In this document: positions 17,054 through 26,013 of the stretch, in pieces
Layout of the letters: every line of letters begins with the position of its first letter
Position numbering within the stretch: position 1 is the first letter of the stretch
Assembly (NCBI RefSeq): GCF_900454495.1
Contig: NZ_UGSI01000001.1
Location: 2,356,001 to 2,420,000 of the forward strand
Reading direction: 5' to 3'
From: Paenibacillus macerans
Lineage (GTDB): Bacteria > Bacillota > Bacilli > Paenibacillales > Paenibacillaceae
DNA: 64,000 nt
Program-made: the position numbers and the translations under genes
Notes under the pieces: generated by a model
Database searches by the model: none
Told to the model about the DNA's origin: nothing
Seen by the model: the letters and a program-made list of their open reading frames with translations, nothing else

Positions 17054-18241
17054 ATGTCTGAACATCGTCATTACGTTATTGTTGGCGGCGGCGTGGCCGC
17101 CATCAGCGCGGCCAAAGCGATCCGCGAACGGCAGGAAGCGGCGGAAATTTCCATTTTCGGCGACGAATCCGGCCTTCCTTATAATCGAGTGAAATTGTCC
17201 AAAGGATTATTCACCGATTTGCACAGCGACAATGTGTTGATTAAGAAGGAAAAATGGTACCACGAGCATAAAATTGCTTATCATGCCGGGACACCAGTTG
17301 TTTCCATTGATCCGGACTCCAGGACGGTCATGACCGGAGACGGCCAAGCAGTGCAGTACGACAAGCTGCTGCTCTGCACGGGAGCCGTGAACCGCAAGCT
17401 GAATCTTGAAGGCGCGTCTTTGCCTCATGTGCACAATATCCGCAGCAGAAACGACGCGGACAAGCTGAAACAAGCTTTGCAGGGCGGAGACCGAATCTGC
17501 GTCATCGGCGGCGGCATTCAAGGGGTGGAAACCGCCTGGTCCCTGAACCGGGCCGGATATTCCGTCACGATAGTCGAAGCGTCGCCGCGGCTGATGGCCC
17601 GCCAACTGGATGAACGGGCTGCGGCCATTCTAACAGAAAAAATCGCCGAACAGGGAACTGAGATAAGGTTGGGACAAGGCGTCCGCAGAATTGCCGGCAT
17701 TAGCGGCGTCGAAGGCGTGGAGCTTGAAGACGGTTCATTTTTGCCCTGCGAGCATGTCGTATATTCGATCGGGGTGATTCCCAATGCTGAGTTAGCCCGC
17801 CAAAGCGGACTTGAAGTCGGAGCGGGGATTGTCGTTAACGAGCACATGCAAACCAGCGCCGAACACATTTATGCCGCCGGCGATGTTGCCGAATTTCGCG
17901 GCAGGGCGGAAGGCCTGTGGAACAGCGCCATGGAACAAGGCAAAATCGCCGGGACCAACATGGCGGGCCATGCCGCCGTTTACCGCCGGCCGGTGCCGAT
18001 GACCGTATCCAATGCGTTTAATGCTCCTTTGTTCTCCATCGGCCTGACGGATGAGCAGCAATGCGACAATAGCCTTTGCGGTCCGGATTCTGGGCCTTAC
18101 AAACGGATTTTTATCAAAAACGGGGCGATTTGCGGAGCTGTTGTTTTTGCCAATGTCAGCGCTGCTCTGCCTTATAAAGCGGCCATAGAGCAATCCCTTG
18201 AAATCACGGAAACGGAGCTTGTCCGCAGTTTAATCCATTAA
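17054..18241 (+). CDS. NAD(P)H:rubredoxin (flavorubredoxin) oxidoreductase
   Basis: 395 residues, a pyridine-nucleotide-disulfide-type FAD enzyme. The N-terminal FAD motif is YVIVGGGVAAISAAKAIRE, the NAD(P)H-binding motif is ICVIGGGIQGVETAWSL, and the second FAD contact is HIYAAGDVAEF. There is no active-site Cys pair, as expected for the NorW/rubredoxin-reductase group. It should pass electrons from NAD(P)H to the rubredoxin encoded 28 nt downstream, which then reduces the flavodiiron protein. The gene starts 24 nt after the flavodiiron stop with AAAGGAGAG as ribosome site. Confidence 0.9.
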   Translation: MSEHRHYVIVGGGVAAISAAKAIRERQEAAEISIFGDESGLPYNRVKLSKGLFTDLHSDNVLIKKEKWYHEHKIAYHAGTPVVSIDPDSRTVMTGDGQAVQYDKLLLCTGAVNRKLNLEGASLPHVHNIRSRNDADKLKQALQGGDRICVIGGGIQGVETAWSLNRAGYSVTIVEASPRLMARQLDERAAAILTEKIAEQGTEIRLGQGVRRIAGISGVEGVELEDGSFLPCEHVVYSIGVIPNAELARQSGLEVGAGIVVNEHMQTSAEHIYAAGDVAEFRGRAEGLWNSAMEQGKIAGTNMAGHAAVYRRPVPMTVSNAFNAPLFSIGLTDEQQCDNSLCGPDSGPYKRIFIKNGAICGAVVFANVSAALPYKAAIEQSLEITETELVRSLIH

Positions 18242-18269
18242 AAATTCAAACCAGAGGAGATGTTATACG

Positions 18270-18434
18270 ATGAAAAAATATATATGCCAGCCTTGCGGTT
18301 ATATCTACGATCCGGCCGTGGGAGATCCCGGTGAAGGTATTTCGCCGGGGACCGCTTTTGAAGACCTTCCCGAAGACTGGGTATGTCCGGTTTGCGGCGA
18401 AGACAAAAGCCAGTTTCTGCCTATTGAAGATTAG
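18270..18434 (+). CDS. Rubredoxin
   Basis: 54 residues, the normal size for a single-domain rubredoxin. The iron ligands are Cys6 and Cys9 (ICQPCGYIYDP) and Cys39 and Cys42 (WVCPVCGEDK). The aromatic and acidic residues between them (GDPGEGISPGT, FEDLPEDW) are those of the family. A CAGAGGAGA ribosome site precedes the ATG at 18270. It is the third gene of the flavodiiron-reductase-rubredoxin operon and carries one electron at a time between the two enzymes. It is followed by a bidirectional terminator. Confidence 0.96.
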   Translation: MKKYICQPCGYIYDPAVGDPGEGISPGTAFEDLPEDWVCPVCGEDKSQFLPIED

Positions 18435-18448
18435 CCGCTAACCCAAAC

Positions 18449-18491
18449 AACGCCCCGCTCTCCGCAAAACGACGGCGGAAAACGGGGCGTT
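18449..18491. terminator. Bidirectional terminator after rubredoxin
   Basis: The arms AACGCCCCG (18449-18457) and CGGGGCGTT (18483-18491) pair perfectly over 9 bp. TTTG follows on the plus side, and TTTGG on the minus side. An inner stem (tccgc / gcgga type) extends it. It separates the rubredoxin gene from the convergent FNR-like gene. Confidence 0.8.
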
Positions 18492-18499
18492 TGTCCTGA

Positions 18500-19210
18500 T
18501 TAATCAATATAGTCATTCAGTTTTTGGATATCGCAAATCGTAAGCTCCCGTGTTCCGTTGAGTTCAATAATTCCCGCCTGCTCGAATTTACTGAACTTGC
18601 GGCTGATGGTTTCTCTTGTAACGCCTACATAGTTGGCCATCTCTTCACGCGATAACGGAAGTCTGATCTTAATGCGATCTTGATCCTGATCCGCTTTGCC
18701 GTATTTGCGGCCAAGCTCCAAAATCATATAAGCGATGCGGATTTCGGGATCGTTTGTGGCCAGACTTTGCGCCAGGTTCTCCGTAGCGGCCAAGCGCTTG
18801 GTAATGCTCTGCAGCAGCTTTAACGTAATATCCGGATTTTCCTGAATGATCAGTCCCATATCCTTTTTGGTCAACAGGCAAACATCGGTGTCTTCCAGCG
18901 CATAGGCGCTAAAGTTGCTGGTCTCGCCGCTGTTGAATATACTCAATTCGCCGAAAAACTCACCCGTCGAAAGAACGCGCAAAATTTGCTCTTTGCCTTG
19001 CGCCGTAATTTTCAACAGCTTCACGTAACCCTCGCGGACAATAAACAAAGTTTCCGAAGGTTGTTCTTCCAAAATCAACGCTTGTCCCTTGCGATATTTC
19101 CGATGTTTGATCATCGTGCTGATCTTGGCCAGATCCTCTTCGGACAACGAAGCAAATATAGGAACTTTGCGGGTGCACAGCGCCTCGCTGCAATGGCGGC
19201 AGCTTTCCAT
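18500..19210 (-). CDS. CRP/FNR-family regulator with FNR-like iron-sulfur cysteines
   Basis: 236 residues. The N-terminus has Cys4, Cys7 and Cys12 (MESCRHCSEALC), and a fourth Cys (about 111) lies in LEDTDVCLLTKK, where E. coli FNR has its central ligand. This layout suggests an oxygen- or NO-sensitive [4Fe-4S] cluster. The cyclic-nucleotide-binding fold covers residues 20-130. The helix-turn-helix MANYVGVTRETISRKFSKF carries the E..SR residues that read TTGAT half-sites. The ATG at 19210 with AAGGGGAAAG upstream is chosen over 19240. The convergent flavodiiron operon has an FNR-type box and is a likely target. Confidence 0.88.
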   Translation of the reverse strand: MESCRHCSEALCTRKVPIFASLSEEDLAKISTMIKHRKYRKGQALILEEQPSETLFIVREGYVKLLKITAQGKEQILRVLSTGEFFGELSIFNSGETSNFSAYALEDTDVCLLTKKDMGLIIQENPDITLKLLQSITKRLAATENLAQSLATNDPEIRIAYMILELGRKYGKADQDQDRIKIRLPLSREEMANYVGVTRETISRKFSKFEQAGIIELNGTRELTICDIQKLNDYID

Positions 19211-19342
19211 CGTACTTTCCCCTTTTTTTTCCAACCTCAAGCTCTTAGGACATTAAATTTTTACTTAAAAATAGCATAAACAGGCTGTCCAGCTTGTGAT
19301 TGGAGTCACGAACCATTGCTTTCACTTTTTGAATCCGCTTTC

Positions 19343-20545
19343 TCAAATCATATGATCGGTTTGCTCCGCACCCCGTTGACGCAGTACGAAGCTCAACAAA
19401 AGACCGGCGAGCAGAAAACAGGCCAGCATGGCGATGAGGCCATTCCAGCCGTAACTGGAATAGAAAAGCCCTCCGATGGTGCCGCTTACGCCGGAACCTA
19501 CATAATAAAAGAACAAATACAGCGATGAAGCCTGAGATTTGTGTTCGGTGGCGATAATGCCGATCCAGCTGCTGGCAATGGAATGTCCTCCAAAGAAACC
19601 AAAGGTAAACACTGAGATGCCGGCGATGATCATGCCCAAACTTCCCGCGAGCGTCAGCAGGGCGCCGGCCAGCATCATGCCCAGCGCCAGACCCATCACG
19701 GCATACCGGCCGTATTGGTCGGCCAGCTTGCCCATCCATGTGGAGCTGATCGTTCCCATCACATAAACGATGAAAATCCACCCCACCAGCGTCTGGCTCA
19801 ATTCGTACGGCGGAGCCGTCAGCCGGTAGCCGATATAATTGAACAAGGTGACAAAGCTGCCCATCAGGACAAAACCGAGCCCGTACAAACAAAGCAGGCG
19901 CACATCCTTGCATTGGCCAAGCAGTGTGGACAAAATGTCCCCAAAGGCAAACGTCTGGCGTTTAAAATGGCGGGAAGCGGGCAGCCAACGCCAAAAGAGC
20001 AGCACCGCCGCCAGACTAAACAAAGCGATTGCCCCTACCGCCACCCGCCAGTCAAAAGCATCCGTCAGCATGCCGGTGATCACGCGGCCGCCCATACCGC
20101 CCACCGAATTGCCGCTGATGTACAGCCCCATGGCATAGCCAAGGCTGGCCGGATCGATCTCCTCGCTCAGGTAGGTCATGGCGATCGCCGGCAGGCCGGC
20201 AAGTACGATGCCCTGCACGACGCGAAGCGCGAGCAGGGCACCAAATCCCGGACTGAAGGCAATGAGCAGGGCGACGAGCGCCGCCCCAAACAGCGAGCAG
20301 CCCATGACCACCTTGCGGCCCAGACTGTCCGAAACCGCCCCGACAAACAGCATCGTGACCGCCATCGTCAGCGTTGAAATCGACAGCGACAAGCTGGCAA
20401 CCGCCGGCGAAACGCCAAACTCCCGGGAAAATTCGGGCATCAGCGGCTGCAGGCAATACAAAACCGCAAAGGTGCAGAACCCCCCGGCGAACATCGCCAG
20501 GGCGGTGTTCCGAAATGACCGCGTGCCTTTCAGGATATATTCCAT
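19343..20545 (-). CDS. MFS transporter (YnfM-like)
   Basis: About 400 residues with 12 predicted membrane segments. The loop between helices 2 and 3 reads GAVSDSLGRKVVMG, the MFS signature, and its copy in the second half reads GKLADQYGRYAVMG. It belongs to the drug/metabolite exporters of the YnfM/AraJ kind. The ATG at 20545 is chosen because the frame start at 20617 runs into the upstream peptidase gene. An AGAGGT ribosome site lies about 12 nt before it, which is rather far. It is the last gene of the leftward unit of 30876-19343 and might export a product of that pathway or simply be read through. Confidence 0.85.
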   Translation of the reverse strand: MEYILKGTRSFRNTALAMFAGGFCTFAVLYCLQPLMPEFSREFGVSPAVASLSLSISTLTMAVTMLFVGAVSDSLGRKVVMGCSLFGAALVALLIAFSPGFGALLALRVVQGIVLAGLPAIAMTYLSEEIDPASLGYAMGLYISGNSVGGMGGRVITGMLTDAFDWRVAVGAIALFSLAAVLLFWRWLPASRHFKRQTFAFGDILSTLLGQCKDVRLLCLYGLGFVLMGSFVTLFNYIGYRLTAPPYELSQTLVGWIFIVYVMGTISSTWMGKLADQYGRYAVMGLALGMMLAGALLTLAGSLGMIIAGISVFTFGFFGGHSIASSWIGIIATEHKSQASSLYLFFYYVGSGVSGTIGGLFYSSYGWNGLIAMLACFLLAGLLLSFVLRQRGAEQTDHMI

Positions 20546-20606
20546 GGAGTGATCAAGACCTCTTTTCAAAGTTACACTCTCACCGCTACTTACAACTACT
20601 GTGCAA

Positions 20607-21839
20607 CTACTGCACAAAAAGTTTGCGGTCCAGATGCGTCAAAAATTCATATCCATCCTTCGTAACTACGACGGTATCCTCGATTTGGAAGCCTCCGGCG
20701 CCAAGCTCGTAATACGGCACCTCCACGCAGAACACCATCCCTTCCTGCAGCTCCCGGTGGTCTCCCGGGGCAAGCACGATGTCGTCATAAAGCTCCAGGC
20801 CGATGGCGTGGCCCACATGCTGGCGGCGATAATGCGGAATCCCGCCGCGCTGCACCGTTTCAACGGCGGCCGCAAACACCGCCGAAGCCTTGACCCCCGG
20901 GCGCACCAGCTCCAGCGCCCGCTCCCAGCCGCCGCGGACCGCCGCGAAATGCCGCCGCTGCCACTCGGACGGCTGCCCCAGCACCACGGTGCGTCCGGTA
21001 TCCGCCCAGTAGCTGTCGAGCTGACAGCACAGGTCGAACCGCACCTGTTCACCCGGCCGTACCCGGTGGAAATAGTGCTCGATCAGCGGCAAGGCGCTGC
21101 GCGGTCCCGCCCCGACCGCGATCATCGCCGGCGTTCCGCCGGCGCGGATGATCCGGTCCCGGTAATGGGCGGCCAGCTCTTCCTCGTGGACCCCGTCCGC
21201 GATCAGATGGATCATTTCCTCCTCGACCCGTTCATTGAGCTCGGCGGACCGCCGCAAACGGGCGACCTCTGCCGCCGTTTTCACCTGGCGGACCTCCCGG
21301 AACAAGCCGTAGGCCGGGCGGACATGACCCGCCGGCAGCGATTCGCCAAGTTTGGCATAGAGCGCCGGGTTGATGCGCATTTCATCCACGCCAAGCGGCC
21401 CCTGCGGGATATCCAGATCCTTCAGCGCGGCCGCGAGCGCTTCGAGCGGGCCCGGGTAAACCGCCGTCCGCCCCAGCAAGTCATAAAACAAATCGATATC
21501 GGGCGTCGAGGGCTGTCCTACGGGCGAACCTTCGACAAAGAAGTCGCTGAACAAATACAGCTCCGCGTCCGGCACGCCCATCTGCGCGATCACGCCCAGC
21601 CGGTTTGTCGGTAAAACAAGGCGCGGACGCGCCCCCGCATCCTTTGGCAATACGGCGTAAATCTGCATCGACCAGTTGGTCGTCCTTAGCGGCGCCCCGA
21701 TCACGTAGGCGATATTCTCCGGCGTGGTGGCGACCAGCGCCTGCAGCCCTTCACGCGCCATCACGCTTGCGGCGCGTTCCCGGTTGGCCATGCCGCCCAG
21801 TGCGGCCTCCGGCCGCACTCGCACTTCCTCTGCACTCAT
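20607..21839 (-). CDS. M24-family metallopeptidase (Xaa-Pro dipeptidase type)
   Basis: 410 residues. Residues 1-150 resemble the creatinase/prolidase N-terminal domain, and the rest is the pita-bread catalytic domain. The five metal ligands are in place: two Asp in RFDLCCQLDSYWADTGR, His in QHVGHAIGLELYD, Glu in VFCVEVPYYE and Glu in FQIEDTVVV. It therefore looks like an active peptidase rather than a creatinase, which lacks the metal site. The ATG at 21839 follows GGAGGAACCGTCA; the frame start at 21893 is rejected. It sits at the end of a HyuAB plus ABC importer cluster and probably cleaves the open-chain product or an imported dipeptide-like compound (inference). Confidence 0.88.
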   Translation of the reverse strand: MSAEEVRVRPEAALGGMANRERAASVMAREGLQALVATTPENIAYVIGAPLRTTNWSMQIYAVLPKDAGARPRLVLPTNRLGVIAQMGVPDAELYLFSDFFVEGSPVGQPSTPDIDLFYDLLGRTAVYPGPLEALAAALKDLDIPQGPLGVDEMRINPALYAKLGESLPAGHVRPAYGLFREVRQVKTAAEVARLRRSAELNERVEEEMIHLIADGVHEEELAAHYRDRIIRAGGTPAMIAVGAGPRSALPLIEHYFHRVRPGEQVRFDLCCQLDSYWADTGRTVVLGQPSEWQRRHFAAVRGGWERALELVRPGVKASAVFAAAVETVQRGGIPHYRRQHVGHAIGLELYDDIVLAPGDHRELQEGMVFCVEVPYYELGAGGFQIEDTVVVTKDGYEFLTHLDRKLFVQ

Positions 21840-21899
21840 TGACGGTTCCTCCTTCGCTTTCCGTAGCTTTCCATAGCTTTCCATAGCTTGCATCTGCAG

Positions 21900-22721
21900 C
21901 TATTCATCCTTTTTTCCCAGTACCTGCTGTACCTGCGGAGCCGAGCGCAGCAAAAATCTAAGTCCCAGGAACAATACCAGCGCCAATAGCAGCATCAGCG
22001 TCGATACGACCGCGATCGTCGGGTCCTGCCATTTTTCCATATACAGGAACAGCTCGATCGGCAGCGTATTGTTCTGCGGGCGCAGGATCAACAAGGCCGT
22101 CTCCACCTGATCAAAAGTAAAGATAAACGACAACGCGCCGCTCAGCAGCAACCCCATGCGCATCTGGGGCAGCGTGACCGTGAAGAAGCTCCGGACCGGA
22201 CCCGCGCCCAAATCGGCCGCCGCTTCTTCGTACTCTTTTTTCAAATTGGCCAGCGTGCTTCCGATAATGGACAGCACAAACGGCAAAATCGTGACCGCTT
22301 CCCCGAGGATCAGGGCAAGCAGGCCGCCGGCAATCTTCAGCCGGGAGAATAAAATCAGATAAGCGACGCCCAGGGCGATTTTCGGCACGACCATCGGGGA
22401 CATAAAAATCGCGCGCAGCAGATTGCGTCCGGGAAAACGGTAGCGCTGAATCGCCAGCGCGGCCAGCGTGCCCGCCGTAAGCGCCAGCAGCGTAGCGCAG
22501 CCGGAGGCGATCACGCTGTTGCGGAAAGCCCGCAGAAACTGCGGCTGTGAAGCCAGGTTTTCATACCATCTGAGCGACAGCCCCTGCGGCGGAAACACGC
22601 TGTAAGAGGCCGGGTTCAGGGAGGTGATCACGACGATGATCAGCGGTGCAAGCAAAAAGAGGCACACCGCCAGCGCGACGACCGTCAGCGCCGCCCCGAT
22701 CCATTTCGGTCTAAGCCGCAT
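21900..22721 (-). CDS. ABC transporter permease (PotC type)
   Basis: 273 residues with six membrane segments. It carries the EAA loop YEEAAADLGAGPVRSFFTVTLPQ used to contact the ATPase. The N-terminus has the family block LIIVVITSLNPASYSVFPP..LRWYENL. Together with the product of 22711-23628 it forms the channel of a polyamine/Fe/thiamine-type importer. AAAGGAGGG lies before ATG 22721. The gene overlaps the end of the partner permease by 11 nt, which supports translational coupling. Confidence 0.9.
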   Translation of the reverse strand: MRLRPKWIGAALTVVALAVCLFLLAPLIIVVITSLNPASYSVFPPQGLSLRWYENLASQPQFLRAFRNSVIASGCATLLALTAGTLAALAIQRYRFPGRNLLRAIFMSPMVVPKIALGVAYLILFSRLKIAGGLLALILGEAVTILPFVLSIIGSTLANLKKEYEEAAADLGAGPVRSFFTVTLPQMRMGLLLSGALSFIFTFDQVETALLILRPQNNTLPIELFLYMEKWQDPTIAVVSTLMLLLALVLFLGLRFLLRSAPQVQQVLGKKDE

Positions 22722-23628
22722 GCCTTTTCCCTCCTTTGGACCGCTGAAAAGCAAGCAGATCGGCAAGCCGGTTCAGCGCCCAAACCGCCAGGGTCGAGGC
22801 CAGAATCAGAAACAGGCTGGCCACGGCGGCCATCGGCCAGTTGGTGTCCAGGGTGCGCTGATAAATAAACGTCGGCAGCGTCATCACTCTTCCCCCGCCG
22901 ATCAAGGCGGGCGTCGTAAACGCGGTCAGGCATAACGTGAACACGATCTGAATGCCGGATACGATGCCCCGCACCGACAGCGGCAGGGTAATCGTCAGGA
23001 ACGCCCGTACGCTTCCCGCGCCCAGGTCGTGGGCCGCCGCCTTCAATTGGCTGTCCTGCTGCACCAGCACGCTCAAAATCGGAATTACCATAAAGGGTAA
23101 AAAAATATGCACAAGCGCGATGATCACCCCGGTTTCGTTAAGCGTCATCTCAAAGCCGTTCTCTGTGAGTCCGAGCTTGATAAACAGCCAGTTCAGCAGG
23201 CCTTGCCTAGATAGCAGCACCATCCAGGCGTAGGATTTGACGACCGCGCTGACCAGCAGCGGCATAAACGTAATCAGCAGCAGGGTTTGCCGCCATGCCG
23301 GCTTGCGGACGCAGGCCAAATAATAAGCCAGCGGATAGGCGAGCAGCAGCGTAATTCCGGTCACCTTCAGCGCCAGCGAAAAGGTGTCCCCGATCAGCTT
23401 CCAATAATACGGATCGCCGAGAAACGCGGCGTAGGCGTCCCATTGGAAGGCCGGAACAAGATGTCCTCCCGCAAACGAATCGAAGCTGTAGCGGCCGAAA
23501 ATAAACAGGGAGCCGATATAAATAATGCCCATAAGCAGCAGGGACGGCAGCAGGAGCAGCAGCGCCGCGCCCCAGGACCTGTCCGGCGGCGACCAGCGCC
23601 GATGCCGGCGATTTGCCGCGGCCTTCAC
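22711..23628 (-). CDS. ABC transporter permease (PotB type)
   Basis: 305 residues, six membrane segments, EAA loop LKAAAHDLGAGSVRAFLTITLP. The start is taken as GTG at 23628: it overlaps the ATPase stop as GTGA and has GGAGGGGGAAGC upstream. The frame start at 23679 lies inside the ATPase gene and is rejected. It is the first of two unequal permeases of a PotABCD-like importer. Confidence 0.9.
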   Translation of the reverse strand: MKAAANRRHRRWSPPDRSWGAALLLLLPSLLLMGIIYIGSLFIFGRYSFDSFAGGHLVPAFQWDAYAAFLGDPYYWKLIGDTFSLALKVTGITLLLAYPLAYYLACVRKPAWRQTLLLITFMPLLVSAVVKSYAWMVLLSRQGLLNWLFIKLGLTENGFEMTLNETGVIIALVHIFLPFMVIPILSVLVQQDSQLKAAAHDLGAGSVRAFLTITLPLSVRGIVSGIQIVFTLCLTAFTTPALIGGGRVMTLPTFIYQRTLDTNWPMAAVASLFLILASTLAVWALNRLADLLAFQRSKGGKRHAA

Positions 23629-24740
23629 GCTTCCCCCTCCCCGTCTCCGGGCAGCAGAATCGCGTCCTTCGGCTCCCACCCGATCGGAACGGATTCACCG
23701 GTCTCATAGCGGCGGTTCCCCGGATAATGCGGCACGCTCGCCGTCAGCCGATGCTCGCCGTCAAGCCGCAGCTCGTATTGCAGAAACGTGCCGCCGTAGC
23801 GCACGTCCTCCACGATCGCGTTCAGCGTGTTGCCGAGCTGCGCGGCGTCCTCCCCAACCCGGACGTATTCGTAGCGGATGGAGATATTACCCTGCCCGCC
23901 TGCGGCTAGCGCGGCGGCGCCGGGGCCGACGTGGACGCGGGAGAGCGCGCCGGCCGCCCGGACGGTAGCCGCGTCGCCGGCTAGCGAAACAAGCGTGGCC
24001 GGCAGCAGATTCGTGTCGCCGATGAATTTGGCGACAAAGCTGTCCGCCGGACGCTCGTAAATTTCGTCGGGCGTGCCGTACTGCAGCAGCTTACCGCCGC
24101 GCATCACGCCGATCCGGTCCGAGACGTTCAGCGCTTCTTTTTGATCATGGGTTACAAAAATAAACGTCGTCCCGGATTCCCGCTGAATCCGCTTCAGCTC
24201 GCGCTGCATGTCCAGTCTAAGCTGGGCGTCGAGCGCGGACAACGGCTCGTCCAGCAGCAGCACCTTCGGCTCGTTGACGAGCGCCCGGGCGATCGCCACC
24301 CGCTGCGCCTGGCCGCCGGAGAGCTGGGCGACGGAGCGGCCGCCGTAGCCGGGCAGCTGAACCAGATCCAGCGCCCGTTCGACCTTGGCGCGGATCTCGG
24401 CTTTGCTGCGCCCCTTCATGCGCAAGCCGTAAGCGATATTTTTGTACACATCCATATGCGGGAACAACGCGAGCTGTTGAAAAATCATGTTGGTGTCCCG
24501 GCCGTACGCGGGAATTTTCGTCACATCCCGTCCGGCGAGCAGGATCGCGCCTTCGTCGGGCCGATCGAGCCCCCCGAGCATGCGCAGCAGCGTTGTTTTT
24601 CCGCAGCCGCTGGGGCCGAGCAGGGAGACAAACTCCCCCTGCTTCACCTCAAAAGAGACGGAATTCACCGCATACTGCCCGCCGAATTTTCTGACGACGT
24701 TTTGCGCTTCAATCGCCGTTTGTTTCTCTGTCTCGGGCAT
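23625..24740 (-). CDS. ABC transporter ATP-binding protein (PotA type)
   Basis: 371 residues. Walker A is GPSGCGKTT, the signature is LSGGQAQRVAIARAL, Walker B is VLLLDEPLSALD, and the switch His is in FVTHDQKEAL. The C-terminal 120 residues form a TOBE-type domain (FIGDTNLLPATLV.., ISIRYEYVRVGEDAA). The gene powers import by the two permeases whose genes follow; its stop overlaps the PotB start. The start at 24740 has a GGGAGGGGG site upstream. The TOBE domain suggests a polyamine-like, iron or thiamine class transporter, but the HyuAB context makes another nitrogenous substrate more likely. Confidence 0.93.
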   Translation of the reverse strand: MPETEKQTAIEAQNVVRKFGGQYAVNSVSFEVKQGEFVSLLGPSGCGKTTLLRMLGGLDRPDEGAILLAGRDVTKIPAYGRDTNMIFQQLALFPHMDVYKNIAYGLRMKGRSKAEIRAKVERALDLVQLPGYGGRSVAQLSGGQAQRVAIARALVNEPKVLLLDEPLSALDAQLRLDMQRELKRIQRESGTTFIFVTHDQKEALNVSDRIGVMRGGKLLQYGTPDEIYERPADSFVAKFIGDTNLLPATLVSLAGDAATVRAAGALSRVHVGPGAAALAAGGQGNISIRYEYVRVGEDAAQLGNTLNAIVEDVRYGGTFLQYELRLDGEHRLTASVPHYPGNRRYETGESVPIGWEPKDAILLPGDGEGEA

Positions 24741-24770
24741 CCCAAGCCGCCCCCTCCCATGCCGTTTTGA

Positions 24771-25946
24771 TTAATTCAGCTTCGTCTTGACCAGACGGTC
24801 CCAAAAATCCTTCCACACCGAGGCATCTTTCGCCATCGTCGCCCAGTCCGGGTTCAGGCCTTTGTTTTGCTCCTCGACGGAGAAGGACGGATCATCCTTG
24901 TATTTGTCGGGAATGGCCGCGGCGGTGCTCGTCACCGGGGTTCCTGTGACTTCCGCGTAGCGGGTCAGATTTTCCGGAGCCAGCAGCTCGTTAATGATTT
25001 CGTTGGCCACCCGGGTCTGCTCCGGGGTCGAACCCTTGACGACCTGCAGGGAATAAGGGAACGAAATGAACCCTTCCTTCGGAATGGCTACGCCCAGCGG
25101 CAGCCCTTCATCATCGATCCAGGTTTGCGCGGTCTGCGAGCTGAACGGAGCGATCAGCGCTTCGCCGGACACCAGCATATTTTTCAACTGGTCATTGGAG
25201 GTTACCAAGGAGCGGACCTGATCCGCATGCTCCGCCCAGAATTTAAATGCCTCTTCCGGCTTTTCATAAGAGGCGCCGAGCTCCTGGCCCTTCAGTTCAA
25301 TGACCGGCGCAATGTAGGCGTAAAACATATAGTCCCAAAGCGCGACTTTATCCTTGAATTCGCTGTTTTCCCACAAATCGCTCCAGCTTGTCGGCGCTGT
25401 TTTCACCAAATCCTTGTTATACACAAGCGCAAAATTGCTCACGCCCCATACGATCCCCCGGTTGTCCGCCGTGTGGTACTGTTCGGGAATATCCTGCATA
25501 TGCGTCACGATCGCCGGGTCCAGCGGCTCCCACATATCGTCGCTGATGCCCTTGGCGGAAGCGTCGGCATTGAAATAGCCGAAATTCACCACCGGATTGT
25601 TGGGGTCGGCGTTTTTGGCGGCCAGCATTTTCGGATACATCACGGAGTTGGAGGATTCCACAAATTCAACCTCCACGTTGGGATGCTCCTTGATGTAGTT
25701 CGCGACGACCTCTTTCGGAACGACATCCTGATTGGCGCCGGCCCAAATGAACATGCTCAGCTTGATTTTTTCCCCCGAACCGCCGTTACCGGCCGGAGTC
25801 GTCGGCGAATTGGCCGCGTTGCCGCCGCCATTGCCGCCTTCGGCGCTGCCGCCGTTTCCCGCGCCGTTGCCGCAAGCCGCAAGGAATACCAGGGACAGGA
25901 CCAGCAGGATGGATAAAGATACGATCGATTTCGCTCTTGTTTTCAT
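24771..25946 (-). CDS. Extracellular substrate-binding lipoprotein (PotD type)
   Basis: 391 residues. A lipoprotein signal peptide ends in the lipobox VFLAACGN. A Gly/Asn-rich linker (about residues 27-58) follows, and then a PotD/PotF-like domain (IKLSMFIWAGANQDVVPKEV..). It should deliver the ligand to the PotABC-type complex encoded next. AGGAGG precedes the ATG at 25946. The gene starts 67 nt after the HyuB stop, so it lies in the same leftward unit as hyuA and hyuB. The presence of a dedicated importer links substrate uptake with HyuAB hydrolysis. Confidence 0.9.
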   Translation of the reverse strand: MKTRAKSIVSLSILLVLSLVFLAACGNGAGNGGSAEGGNGGGNAANSPTTPAGNGGSGEKIKLSMFIWAGANQDVVPKEVVANYIKEHPNVEVEFVESSNSVMYPKMLAAKNADPNNPVVNFGYFNADASAKGISDDMWEPLDPAIVTHMQDIPEQYHTADNRGIVWGVSNFALVYNKDLVKTAPTSWSDLWENSEFKDKVALWDYMFYAYIAPVIELKGQELGASYEKPEEAFKFWAEHADQVRSLVTSNDQLKNMLVSGEALIAPFSSQTAQTWIDDEGLPLGVAIPKEGFISFPYSLQVVKGSTPEQTRVANEIINELLAPENLTRYAEVTGTPVTSTAAAIPDKYKDDPSFSVEEQNKGLNPDWATMAKDASVWKDFWDRLVKTKLN

Positions 25947-26013
25947 TGCAATCGAACCTCCTGATTAAATATGAATTGGATTTTGAAAAAAAGTCCTTGC
26001 CGCACGCCTCACA

